Positions 41,301-54,031 of a stretch of 64,000 nucleotides of DNA are shown here, piece after piece. The DNA is from Tetrahymena elliotti 4EA. Its lineage: Eukaryota > Ciliophora > Oligohymenophorea > Hymenostomatida > Tetrahymenidae. The position numbers were made by a program, and so were the translations under genes. The notes under the pieces were generated by a model, which did not search any database, was not told the origin of the DNA, and saw nothing but the letters and a program-made list of their open reading frames with translations. Position 1 is the stretch's first letter. Each line of letters opens with the position of its first letter. Location of the stretch: positions 60,050 to 124,049 of the forward strand of contig JH720372.1 of assembly GCA_000231825.2 (NCBI GenBank), in the 5' to 3' direction.

Positions 41301-44300
41301 AATTCTATTGTGATAAACTACAATTATAAAGAAATTTATATTGGAGATAGTAAGGGGTACATCACTATTCTGGATTTAGAGACTTACTAGCTTGTAAAAA
41401 AATACAAAGTATGTAATTTTAAAATTAAAAAAATGAAACTCTGTCCTCAAAGTTCATACTTAGCAGTAGTTCTTTCTACAGGAATGAGCATTCTTTTAGA
41501 TATACTCAAGCAGTTTTAGATGGTCTTAAAAATAGAAGATCACATTCACACACCATCAGCAACAAACTAAAAACACAATTTTAGGGGTAATTTAAAATTT
41601 ATTTTTACTGTATATTTACTTCCACATATTTTTATAAAATTACTTAATATAATTAATATCTACCCTATAAAATTATTTCAATTCTTTAATTTTATAGTTT
41701 AGAGTAAAAGTAATGATGTACTAAACAAAAATTTCTTTTAAAAAATACAATAAAACTTAAAACTTTAACTTAATTTTTGATATAATTAATTGAATTAATT
41801 TAATTTTAGATATTAGCAATTTAATTAATTTAATTTTAGATATTTTTAATTGAATTAATTTAATTTTTAAAAAGAAATTTTTTAACTTTAAAATTTTGAT
41901 TTTTTGATTTTTTTGAAATAAAATTGGTACCAAAGTATAACATAAGAAAAATAAAAGGATTTTCATTTAACAAAAAGATAATTAAATATTTTATTAGAAA
42001 GTATTTCAGAGAATTCTCAAAAACTTTCTTAAACAAAATAAAGAACTAATAAATAAAGATAATTTAAAAGAAAAATATTTAAAAGTAAAAATATTAAATT
42101 TGAACTTTTAGGTGATATAAAATAAAATTGTTAAATTATAGTCACTATTCTTTTTATATTATATTCTTCAATTAAAATTACTTATAAATCATTCAAATGA
42201 TTTGCAAAAGTAAAAAACTATGGATTTATAATATTAGATAGATTCACCTAAAATAGAAAATCACTTTCTCAAAATTGTTAAAGTAGTAAAAATATTAATT
42301 ATTAATTTAGTAATACCTTTGCTTCAAAATCTACTTGATGATGCATTATTTATTTTAATCTTTCATAACTTAAAAGCCTTCTTTAAAATCTTATTTAGTT
42401 TATTTTTTGAAATAAATTGATAAATGAATTTGAACATAAAATATTTTGAATAGATTGATTTCTCATATTTTTTTGAGATAAATTTAATGAGGTTGAGTAG
42501 ATTTTAACAAAAAATTAAAATAAATTTATGAATATTGAAAGTATCATTGAGAAAATACAAAATACAACATACTTGTTACGACTTTATTTAAGGTATTACT
42601 TAGTTTTTAATTAAAATTAATTAAATGTAATGAAAAGTGAAAAATACAATTTCCAAGAAAATTTGTAAATTAAATTGCATTTAATTTTTTATTCCTAAAA
42701 AAATTCTACTTAGTTTCTTCAACCAATTAATCCTTAAACTTAGCTTAAGAAGATTACCACTTTACAATTATTTTATGGTATTATATCCTTAAAATCATAT
42801 CTTAAAGACCAAAGTTTTATCTTTTTTACCTATTTTTTTGATAAAAACAACATTTTTTAGTTCTATTTTTCCTGTTTTATTGTTACAAATTTCAAATTTT
42901 AAAATAATAAACAGATATTTACTGCATTTTAGATAGTAATGTGGCTACTTACGAAGAGAGAAATAGGTAAGCTGCAAGACTGTCTAATTAAGTTTAAATT
43001 TCTTAGAATATTAGCTCAACTTTACAAGAGTAATAAATTCAAAAGATTAGATAGTCAAATATGAGCAACAGCATGATGTAAGATACTCTAAAGAAAATTA
43101 AAATGTAAAGTAGCTAAACAAAATTTAATGCAGGCAATTATTTCAATTAATTGAATGAGATGGGTGGGTTAAAATCAAATACATGGTATTCATAAGGTAA
43201 AAGTAGTTATAAGAAGGAAGATCCAAATTAGTTTTTAGTAGTAGCTTCGAATACCTACAATTAAATGAGACTACACAATGTTTAAATAAACGTACTTGAT
43301 GATTCAGTTACAGGAATGGCTTTGATGATATATCAAACAGAAGGGGTTATTACTGGATGTGATATTCATCCCTCCAGAGAATATATTCTCATTTTAGATG
43401 ATATTGGATTTGCTTATCTTTACAAATTAAGGAGTGGGGAATTAAGAGGTAGAATAGAAGTTCCATAGTTCAGTTCAAGTAATATAGAATTTGATTCTTA
43501 AGATTTGAATTTTCTCCTTGAAGAAAGTTCAAATACTTCAATAGAAAAACAAATGAATGGTTTAAAAACGAAAAAATACAAAAAGCATCATAAAAACTAA
43601 AATTATAATAGGCTTAAGTCTTTTATAAATTTAATAAAATGCTGAAATTAAAAATACTTTTTTATTGTTTTCAAAAAACAAGACAAAATTGTGGATGATA
43701 GACAAAATTAATATCCTTTTAAGAGATATAAATTACATAATAAATGAATAATTAATAAGAAAGAAGAATAGAAAATGATTACAAAAAATTTATAGATTGG
43801 TTCTTCTATTAGATATTTTGATATTACTTTATTCAATTCAAGTCTTAAACAAGAAATACTTTTTAAACATTTCCACTTTAGAAATAGATAAAACTAGCAG
43901 AATAATTAAAATTGCTAGTCACAATCTAAAGAATTATTCTAATATTTTAACTCATACCAGATTACGCTATTTAAATAGACCAAATTCTGAGTATGTACTT
44001 ACATAAAAATAATTTTTATATCAAGAAATAATTGATAACTTTCTACCCACCCCCAAATTTTATCTAAATCATTAATCACATAAATTAAAAATACTTTGCC
44101 TTGTTTAAAATGATGTAAAAAAATTATTTGGTATTAAAAAGATGTTTCAATCGACCCTAGCGGCTTGTATTTTGCTATAAATTCATACTAGTAATATCCA
44201 GAATATTATATCAGCAGCACTGAGGAAGATAATGATGAAGATCTAGGAAACGGGTAAGAAGATCAAGAAGGAGAAAATCATTTGTAAGATGAGAATTTGC

Positions 44301-46802
44301 TACAAAATTAAAATGAATAGCTAAATCTAAAATATACAAAAGAAGAAAACTAGTAATAAAAAAGAAGCGGTAGAAATGGAAACTAAGCGATTGGTTAAAA
44401 ATAAAAATCTTACATGCTTATAGAATATGGAAAAATTAAAGACCCTCATACTATTTAGTAAGAAATCTAAAGAGATATAAATATCTATGAAAAGAATTCT
44501 CAGCTATCTTCATAAATTCCTCACATGAATCCTTCAAGTTAGGAAATAAAACCTGTAAAATATTTTGAAGCTATAGACTACTTCTTCCATTCCAAGAAAA
44601 TTCTAATCAGTAAGGAGATTTATAAATTTGGTTTAGTTGATAAGAACAGAATATCAAGCAAATTTATGAGAAATTTCACTATTTTTTAAATGAATTTTTT
44701 ACTATCGAACTAAACAATTAACAAGTTAGCTAGATAAAACATGATTTATATTAAAAATTTGTTTATTAATATATTCAATAATCTAAATTTCAATTTTATT
44801 TTTTATTTTAAGAGCCAAAAATGGTACTGCTCTATGAGCTGGGGACAGGTAAGTAAGCTGGGTTTATCTAAAATTTATTTACTGCATCTACAATTAAATT
44901 TTCTTGTAACTCGGACTATCTTGCAGTAGCAAGTTCTCAAGGAGAAATATCTTTATGGGGATTAAATGATGATATTGCTTAAAATATTTAAGGAGTATTT
45001 TAGTCTATGGAGTAGTCGCCAGCATTTTGGTCAAACTTCCCAATCTACATCTAAAAAAATTTGTAAGCAAATTTACTATACTTTAATATATTTTTATCCT
45101 AAATATAATCTTAAAAATCTCATAAATAATTTAATATATCCTCTGATTACCTTGTATATTCTTTAATCTTTATTGAATAGAGTTGATGTTAGACAGATCA
45201 AACAAAATGTCAAAAATATCATAAATTTAGAAAGCTTATAAGCTAAGAGACAAAAGGAGTAACAACCCACTTCTTAATAAAATCTAAGGATGCTTAGAAA
45301 TTCTTTAAGCAATTCTATATCTATTGGAGGTCCATACAATTTAAAGTAATAAAATGTTCACCAAAGAGCTGTTTCTTAAATTGATTAAAGGTAATGATTA
45401 CTTAATATTTGGATATATATCCTAACAATTTACAACTATCTTAAATGAATCCTCAATCTATCTAAATTTAAGCATTAGATTCAATAAATTTTTAAAAAAT
45501 ATCTAACCCACATATTTTATTCACATTCCCCTAAGATTTTTTTGATAAATTAGTGATCCAAAGATAAATTTGTTTTCTCAATTTTAATTAACAAAACTAC
45601 TTTTAAACACTTTCATTTAAATATTTAAACAATAAATGTTTTTAAATTAATTATGATAAAATTTCTTCATTTATTTAAACATTTTCTAAAAAATTTATAT
45701 CTAAACTAAATATCCTTTATTTTCTGAAATTCATTAAAAAAAGGCTATCAAACCATTTTAATATTTTAAGCACATAAAAATATTTGTTTCAAAATTGAGA
45801 AAATAGGTCAAAAATTTAATATAACTTTATTATTAATCTTTATTTTTGAACAAAAAAAGTCTTGAAATCGATATTTAAAAAATAATTGATAAAATAATGC
45901 TTTTCAAATACTTCTAAATTTTTAAGTTGATAATAAATAATAATAGAACATATTGTTTATTGTTTGTGTTTTAAATAATTTCTTATATTGATTTAGTTTT
46001 TGCTTTTCAAATTTTTTTACTCTTTATTTTTTTGATTTTGATTAAAACTTTCTCATAGATATAATAGCAAAATTAAACAAAAAAATATGAAGGAGATTGA
46101 AGAGATTAAAATGCAGAAATATGAAGTTTAAATGGAGGAATCAATTGATAACCTTTCTCCAATACAGAGTAAATTAAAACAAAATTAATAATAATCATAT
46201 AAATATTATTAATATGTAAAGAAACAATAAAAGAGTCTTCAGAGTAAAATCAAAAAATTAGAAGCTAAAATTTTGAAAAGGCTTACTAGAGATTAACTCC
46301 CAAAATGAATTAATTTCAACAAGAATAAAAAAATAATAAACTCTTAAAAAATCCTAAAAACAACTTCTTCTAATTCAACAATCTTATTTAGCCAAATAAA
46401 ATAGATCAAAATTTCATAAAAAAGCAGATACAGGAGTAGCCCATGAAAATTCATCCAGGAATCAAACTTAATCCTAATATCTATTATTAAAATGAAGGTC
46501 TTTAAAACCCAAATTAGAAAAGAAATATTTACTAAAGGTAAGTTTTTGATAATCCACCAGATATTGATGACGATGTTATCCCAATCTAGAATCCTTTTAA
46601 TCAAAATAAAAATTACTCATCAACTAAAAATTTAATTTAAGGAGTGAGTCCTAAAGTTCTATAGCAATAAATGAAATCAGCCTTAGAATACTCTACTAAT
46701 AAATCTTCTTCGAGCAGACCTCTTACACCATTAAATGAAAATCCTATGGATGATATTGCATAATTTGAAACAAAATTAGCTCAAACAAGAACTCATTACT
46801 GA
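35354..46802 (+). CDS. WDR62/MAPKBP1-like double WD40-propeller protein, about 16 exons
   Basis: By-eye exons: 35354-35393, 35490-35543, 35611-35727, 35803-36071, ~36474-36680, 37340-37703, ~37964-38088, 39717-39861, 40114-~40480, ~41250-41586, 42933-43559, 44142-44609, 44813-45062, 45181-45390, 46059-46215, 46290-46802 (TGA 46800). About 1,400 residues, near the ~1,500 of the human proteins. Blade by blade, order and spacing match WDR62 as I recall it: the early blade ending PKVSILISD; MIKYWKIE; a blade with FFGTIHGSIQIYDL; FYTVGNDGYFGAWNL; EIYIGDSKGYITILDLE; a DPSGLYFAINS blade carrying an acidic Gln-rich insertion; MVLLYELGTGK; then YLAVASSQGEISLWGL. The C-terminus is Gln/Asn/Ser-rich with a coiled-coil-like basic stretch near 46080-46150. 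In animals these proteins scaffold JNK signalling and the centrosome or spindle pole; in a ciliate a basal-body role is a guess. Junctions near 36072, 37704, 37964, 40233 and 40480-41250 are unresolved. Confidence 0.7.
41757..41880. repeat. 30-bp tandem repeat in an intron of the WDR62-like gene
   Basis: About 3.3 imperfect copies of a 30-bp unit containing AATTAATTTAATTTTAGATA lie within the intron 41587-42932. A short minus-strand reading frame across it only reflects the periodicity (a ten-residue KIKLIQLIIS-like repeat) and is not a gene. Confidence 0.75.
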
Positions 46803-47944
46803 CTAAATTTAAAAACTTAAAATTTTATTTTCTCTATAAAAAATTGAAAGGAGTAACTAAAAACTCTAAATATAAAATAGAAATTTATTCAAATATCTAA
46901 ACTAGCTCCATATATAATCAAAATACTATTTTACTTTTATAAATTAAACAGATAAGTATTAAATTTAGTTTTTTTCATTTTTTCTTTCTTAAAATTTTTT
47001 GAATAAAATATTACCATTGTTCATAAAAATTATAAATTTAAATAATTACAATTTGTGTTTACCAAAATATAATTCTTTAAGTTATTTTGTGGATTTTATT
47101 TTAAAAGTAAATAAAAATTAACTCCTTTTTAACAAATTCTTCTTTTGATTTACCAAAAAAATAAATTTTAAAATTAATTATGGTTGGATAAAAGCATTGA
47201 ATATTTAAGATTATTATTTTACAATCTTGCAAAAAAAGAACAATCAAAACATTTTTTTCAATTTATTGATAAAAAGAGAGCAATTAAATTAGTAATATAG
47301 ATTATGAAGAATGTCTTACAAAATCTTTAGATCTTTATATGAGTTAAATGACTTATAAGACTCTACATAAAAGTAAAATTATTAATTTTAATTATGTCTA
47401 AATTATTATCAACCTAAAATAACTATCTGAAATCTTAGGTTGAGTGGTTGTGCTCAATAAATTATTTTACTTTTTACTTTTTTAATTTTATCTAACTTTA
47501 TCTTATAAGCTGTAGTAAAAATGTTAAGAAATAATAGTAAGTTAAAATGTAATATTTGCTGATTTTAAATTTAAAAAGTGAAAATAAATTTTTGTATTAT
47601 AAGATAAATATCAAAGGAGATTTTTCACAAATATTTGTCTTTAATTAAATTTAAATTAAGTAAATAGAAAAAGTAATAAATGGATATAAATAGGCCTATA
47701 AAATAGATTGCATAAATTACATAGTTTTTACAATTAAAAGTGCAGCTTAATATTTTATGGTAAAAAATTCTATTAAATAGATTCAATACGTCTACAATAT
47801 GTTATTGATAAATAAGTTAATAAAAATAGACAAAAACAAAAAATATCTTTCTTTGTTTAAATATTTGAGATGCTCTTTTAAGTTAAATAATATTTATAAA
47901 ATCAAAACAAATTAAAAATTTTTAGAAAAACAACTTAATAAAAA
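46803..47944. other. Intergenic, WDR62-like 3' flank to DUF4419 promoter
   Basis: 1.1 kb of A/T-rich DNA between two genes on the same strand. I see no coding sequence or RNA gene. It should contain the WDR62-like 3' end and the promoter of the next gene. Confidence 0.6.
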
Positions 47945-49060
47945 ATGGAAAAACCTACTAATGAAACTATCATCTTTGAAGAGTTAAAAAGTTAATCTTT
48001 TACTTTATAGATCTAAAACACTCCTTTGATTAAGCAAGAAATGAAATAAAAATACCTCATTGATCATTTTGAAAGCAGAGATGAAACAAATATCTTTTTT
48101 AATTTCAACAATATGATGAGCTCTTAGAATAAGAGATATTATTCTCGAACCGGCAATGGCTTATTTGATTGTATTTTAGCTTCTTATGCATTGCATATGG
48201 ATTTATGCATCTCTGCTGATGATCTTTGGCTTTCAGTTTGCAACAATTTAGGTAATCATATTAATAAAGATCCTGAAAGATATCGCCACTTTTTTGTTAG
48301 TCATGAAGGAAAAAAGGAGTTAAGAGTTGTTTTGCCTGTAGATCATTTCACTAACTTCCCTAACAAATAAAATAGATGGGATATAATAACAGATCTTTTA
48401 TCAGAAGAAATCAAGAAAAACACTGAGGGAAACATTGCTGAAGTAATGACAAATAACTTTTCTACTTCTAGATTGATAGATAAAGTAGGTTCTTAAATTT
48501 GTTTAATGGCAACTATGAAAGAATACTTTGAATATGTTGGAATTATCCCTATGTGTGGTATCTAAAACATTCATTTCAAAGGAGGAGAAGCTGATTTTAC
48601 TAAGTTAGTTTACAAAGTTAAATCCCTCAAATAAAATTACTCACTAGATGAAAAATTATCTACCTATCTTACTAATATTGAAGAAATTTTTAGTAAAATT
48701 CTTGAATAAATTAGCAATAAAAAAGCAGATGTTGATTTCTGGAATAAAATCTTAGATATTGAAGAAAAATTTGAAATGATAGGCTCTGGTTATAGCGAGA
48801 AAGTAAAATATACAGGCTGGATAGTTAAGCTTTTTGGTCTCTACAATGAAAATTTAGATTTTATTGATAGAGATAAAATCCCTAATTTCGAATCTGAAGC
48901 TCCAGTTAAAATCATAGATATGAATCAAGGAGGTAAATAATTTAATTTTGCATTCAAGCAGTCATTCTATGGTTTTGAAGAAGTAGCTCCTAACACAATA
49001 CAGCCTATTTCTAATATTTGCATTGAGCTTAAGGATGATTAAATGAATGAACAATAGTGA
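47945..49060 (+). CDS. DUF4419 family protein
   Basis: One exon of 371 residues from ATG 47945 to TGA 49058, with TAA/TAG as Gln. The family signature is clear at residues 71-130: NGLFDCILASYALHMDL, then ADDLWLSVCNNLGNHIN, then YRHFFVSHEGKKELRV. DUF4419 proteins share this N-G-F-x-A-Y-N-x-H, D-D-W and F-V-x-H-x-G-K-K pattern; it occurs in bacteria, fungi and protists with no established biochemical role that I know of. Further downstream are GIIPMCGI (about 200-207) and a typical tryptophan-containing TGWIVKLFGLY. There is no signal peptide or membrane segment, so it is probably cytosolic. A TGA follows closely after TAG-coded Gln at the end. It lies tail-to-tail with NAT10, 802 bp away. Confidence 0.85.
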
Positions 49061-49862
49061 TACATTAAATTAAAATCAAATTTAACTTAATTGTATAAAC
49101 AACTGTAATCTTATTTTTACTAGAAATGTTTATTTGTAATCAAATCTAAAGGAAGCATAATAACCTTGAAATAAAACAAAAGATTTCAAATTTATTTTTT
49201 TTGCGTAAAAAATTGTTTTGTTTTTTTTTATTTAACAAATTTAATGTTGTTTATTAAATGTTTCTTTTCTTAATTTATCTTGTCATACTTCTTTCTTCCT
49301 TGAAAATAAAAACTCTTTTTACTCAAGGAATTGTAAGCATATTCAGATTTACTTTCTTATTAAATTATTCTTTTTTAATGAGCAAAAAGTATGATTGGAC
49401 AATTTAAATTAAATTATATAAGCTTTACCATAATTTAAGATGAAATAAAATTTATTAAATCATTTATTAAATTTATTAATAAAATAAAAAATCTTATTCA
49501 TTTATCTTAAGAATTCACATAAAAACTATTAATGATCAAAATAGTATTCCAATTCTTGAATTTTTCTTTTAAAATGAATTAAAAAAAAAAGAAGCTTATT
49601 TAGCATTAATGTAAAAATATGAAAGAGCTTTTTAACTCATATTATTTATTTTAATTTGAGTGTATTTTTATTTGTATTACGATAATTAAGATTTTGAAAG
49701 GGATAAATAAGAAATCTAAGAATTTAATTGTAAGATGAATTGAATTGACAATAACATAAAAGCGTCTTAAGATATAAATTGACATGATTATAGCTATATT
49801 ATTGATTAGAAATATAAACAAACTCTCAAAATATTTTCTTTTTTTAATTATTTAACTTTTAC
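49061..49862. other. Convergent intergenic spacer
   Basis: 0.8 kb of A/T-rich DNA between the ends of the DUF4419 gene and NAT10. It should contain both polyadenylation regions. No coding sequence seen. Confidence 0.7.
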
Positions 49863-52800
49863 TCAATTCTTTTTGAGTTTCTTTTTAGCATTTTTAGCAG
49901 CTGCTGATTATGCTAATGAGGCTGATTTGTAGTTAGTAAATTCTTGATTTAATGCAACCTTTGAATCTCTAGCAATAGTTACAGAACCAGTATTTTCATT
50001 GATTTATATATTTCCTACATCAATATCTTCAGTGTTAAAGTTATAACGAGCATGTCTTTTTTTATTGAGTTTATCAGATTTTTTATCTTCCTTTTCATCT
50101 TTCTTATTATCTTTATCCAAAAGACTCTTTAAATATTCTTTACCTGCATCTTAAAGTTCATTTTCGTTATCTTTAATAGGATTCATTTTTTCCAAGGCTT
50201 CCTTGCTATTATCGAAATTTAATTCTTTCATTATTTCTTATTCAAACAAAGAACGGAAGAGTTAAGTAATCTTTCTAATACCCTTATTAAATATAGCCAT
50301 AACTTGAGAGACAGGAATTCCAAGTTCTCTAGCAAGCTTTTCAATAGTTTTGTGCTGGAGACCTAAACCTAAGAAAATAGCACATTAAGAATAGCTCATT
50401 TTAATTGTTTATAAACGATTTAAGAAAAGCATTTTGCTGATTTCTGGAAGAAGATCAATAATTAAATAAAAGTCAGCTAAGTTTCTTGAGTAAGCTTCAA
50501 GTCTCTTCAAGTCATAATTGTTGATATAGTTCTCTAATTGTTCCTTTTTTATTAAATTTTTAGTAAACAAACAAAACTAATAATAAATAAGTGATTTACT
50601 TTGTTAGTGATAGGATTCATAATATAATTTCCTTATTTATTATCTTTATCTCCTAAACCAAGATCATTGGTGAGTCTTGAATCATTATCATCAGTTACAA
50701 ATGAGGGATCAACAACGCCTAAACTTAATTAAACATCAACATCCTTAAATTCATAAGAAAGGAGTTAAAGGAATCTCTTCTTAAAATCATCACTATAGTA
50801 CTTTAACCATTAATCATTAAATTTATTATCTTCGTTTTCAGTTTCAATTTCATTTTATTTCTTTAAACTCTTAATCATGATGCAGCTGTGTTCAGCAGTG
50901 ATGTCATTCTTAGCTTATCTGTGATTAATATTATAAATAAATACATTTAATAAATCATTAAACAAAATTTCTTTTTGTCAAATTTTACCTTAAGTAGAGG
51001 GGATAGTAACCTGATTTTTTCCAGAATTTGAAAAGTTCTTTGCTCAAACCAAATGAAACACCAAGATATTGTAATTGAGGAGGTTCAATTTCAGTTAAAC
51101 GTTTGAGGAGAGGTTTTAATTTTTTTTCACCATCAGCGCTTCTTTAAGCCTTAAGGAAATAATTTTCACGGTTCAATGATTCATTAGACAAATCAATAAG
51201 TTCTCCTTCAAAGAATTTTTGGAGTAATTCAAGAGACTTAGATCCGTAACCCATTTTTTAAGCAGCAGGATGAGTAGCAATTCTAACAACTCTAACACCT
51301 ATATTATTTTTGGATAAAATATTAAGATATTGATTTATATAAAATATATTAAATACCTGAAAGAGAAGGGAATTCTCTATCTTAAAATTGTTCACTAATG
51401 ATCCATGGAATTAAATCACCAGCAGGTCTAACTCTGCTTTCATTTTACTAACTAAAAGTCTCTTTGCTGATTTTTCCTTCAAGAGCAACCTAAACTGCAC
51501 AAAGAATATCAGGCATTTCAGATTTTTTCTCACCTTCTTTAATTTTACTCATCAAAACAAAGACAGCATGAGAAGGAGCATCACTGAGAAGTTGTAAGTC
51601 ATTAGGAGAGTTTTTATAGTGAGAAGAAATGAACAAACTCATCAAATTGAATAAGAATTATTCAGTTGATTTTTTGTAGCTAAAAAGGGTATCTCGGTTA
51701 ACCATAAACAATTCACAGTCATTTGGGTGAGGAAGGCCACTTTTAAGAGCCACAGCTTGAGAAGCCTTTTAAATAAAATAAATAATTTTATGAAAATCAA
51801 ATAAAAAGATAAAAAGCGTACTTCTAAGCAAAGGAGATCGTTTAACCATCTTTCAATAGGATCATTGGGAGAATATCTAATAGGATCATTTAAAGTTAAT
51901 TCTCTCAAAACTCTAGATCCAGAAGAAGAAACAGTAGTAGATTTCTCTTCTGAATTGCTAGTGCTACTACTATTCATTTTGCTTTGACTTTTGAGTTGCT
52001 AGATAAGCTTTAATGATAAAGATCTTCCTGTACCTTCATAACCGTTTACTGTAGAGCAAAGGAAGACAAGGTGAGGCCCTAAAAATTATTTAACATAAAC
52101 TAAAGGAATGGCAGCAGCTTCATCAATAACAACTAAATCAGCCTATTTTATAAAAAGCAATTAATTTGTTTAAAAAAATGTCTTTGAAAAGTAATAAAAA
52201 AATATATATTTTACATGTCCGATAGAAGCAAAATCTGTGGGAGAAACATATTAGATAATTTATTTATGAGTTTTGAAGACATTGACACGAATTACAGCAT
52301 TGTTAAAATCAGGATTAGTGGATTAGATAATGTCATAGTGCATGTTTTCTTTGTAGTTATTTTATTCTAAACCATTAAATATGAATTCAAATAAAGTTTT
52401 TAAATTTTCAGGAGAAGGAGCAGTGACATAAATATTAGAAAAACCACAAACAACTGCAGCAGCGATAGCAACACCAACAGCAGCAGATTTACCCTAATTA
52501 TTAAAAAAAATAAATCTTTATATAAAAATTGTTAACTATTTTTAGTTTATAATGAATTACACGTCCTCTACCAGCAGTCAATGAAATAGTTGCTCTAGTA
52601 TTCTTTTCAGTAATAGCATCAATAAATGTCATGATAGCTCTTGCTTAATCAAGTGTTTTAGCTATGTTAACTAAAGGACCAACCAAAACATTTTGTTACA
52701 AAGAAGTCTTTAATTCTTCAAGTTCTTAAGTCATTTTAGAGTCAAGAGATTCTTCTGCAGTAACTGACTTGATGTTTTCAATCAAATTAGAAATAGGTAA

Positions 52801-54031
52801 AATATTTAATTCATCATCCATAACAATAGTGTTTTCACTCTTTGATAAACTCAAAATAAATCTTTCATTGAATCTAGGTTCTACATCTTAGAATTAGTCA
52901 GTTCTGTTTTTAAAGGTAAAAATTTATTAATAAAAGTCCAATATCATAAAGAATCATGTTGTTATTTAATAAGAATATTAATTTTTTAAGATTAAATAAT
53001 CATACAATTGACAAGATTATTTTATATCTAACTTAATGATACTTTTTTATTTTGTATTTAAAGATGTCCATTTTTTAAGTCAATCAAAAAATGTTTTAGT
53101 TGATGAAATTATTTTCTTTTTGTTTAGACTTTTAATCCCTGAAAAGCTAATTTTTGAAAAAAATTGAATTTATGAATAATTAGTATGGATTATTGCTAAT
53201 TTTTTAGAAGCATATTTTTAAGGTGATGTGATGCTGTTGAAAGTGCTTAAATTTCTTTCTTTATTATGACCTTTATATTGGAATATATTATATTATATGC
53301 TTATACGAAAAGTATCTTAATTTTTTGCTACTTATGTATTTTTTTTAAATGGGCTAATGTAACAATATAAATAGATCTTTTACCTGAAACGATTATGGAC
53401 ATCCATTGTAAGGGTGTAAAGCTACTTCAAAGACGACATAGTTTTGAAAAGCATAATTACAAAGCCACCACCTTCAACGGTTTCAATGGTACGACAAAGA
53501 ACATTAGGAGTAATTGCTTCAAAATCTTATAAGATAAGCATTTGATATGTTTAACCTAAGATTTTATGGGTTTCCTTATAATAGCAATAACGGATTTAAG
53601 TAGAGGTGACAAACAATTAGAATGGATCATCTACATTGCTATCATATAAGCCTTTCTTTTAAAGTTTTTTGATTTCTTTAATACGCTTCTACTTATTGGT
53701 AGAGAATCCTAAATCCTTTTTGTAGCACCAAAGAACATTAGGCTTTGACTTGAAATTCATTTTATTAAGCAAGTAATGAATGTTGACAACCTTTTAATAT
53801 ATTTATTTTAAATTTTAAAAGCTATTTGGTTTAATATTGATTCATTTTCATTATTTAAGTTTAATGGTCAATGAATAATTTTAGAGATCTAAATTGAATT
53901 GATTTTTTTAAAATAAATTTTGTTACCTATTCTTTGCCTCTATCACCTACAATAATGAAGAATCCACGCTATCTAAGCTTAATACAATTTTCCATCAAAA
54001 TTTGGATGCGCTAATCTACTTTCTTTCTCAT
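49863..54031 (-). CDS. NAT10: RNA cytidine acetyltransferase (NAT10/Kre33), nine exons
   Basis: Minus strand, exons by plus coordinates: 53927-54031, 53384-53790, 52561-52903, 52215-52493, 51822-52142, 51357-51765, 50989-51298, 50600-50918, 49863-50543. All phases close, giving 1,057 residues (human about 1,025). The N-terminus MRKKVDQRIQ and FFII(V)GDRGKEQ matches the family start. The P-loop GRGRGKSAA (282-290) is split by an intron. Walker B-like VVIDEAAAIPL lies at about 382-392, followed by NGYEGTGRSLSLKLIQQL. The GNAT acetyl-CoA motif RIATHPAAQKMGYGS is near 626-640. The C-terminus has YDLKRLEAYSRN, a tRNA-binding region and a Lys-rich nucleolar-type tail. The enzyme makes N4-acetylcytidine in 18S rRNA and in tRNA (with a THUMPD1/Tan1 partner) using ATP and acetyl-CoA, in the nucleolus. 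Introns are 46-480 nt; no catalytic residue is missing that I can see. Confidence 0.97.

Noticed and set aside
43797..44006. Plus-strand ORF of 69 codons
   Set aside because: Falls inside the intron 43560-44141 of the WDR62-like gene; joining 43559 to 44142 restores the DVSIDPSG blade exactly.
51642..51977. Minus-strand ORF of 111 codons
   Set aside because: Part of NAT10 exon 5 read through a 56-nt intron in the wrong frame.
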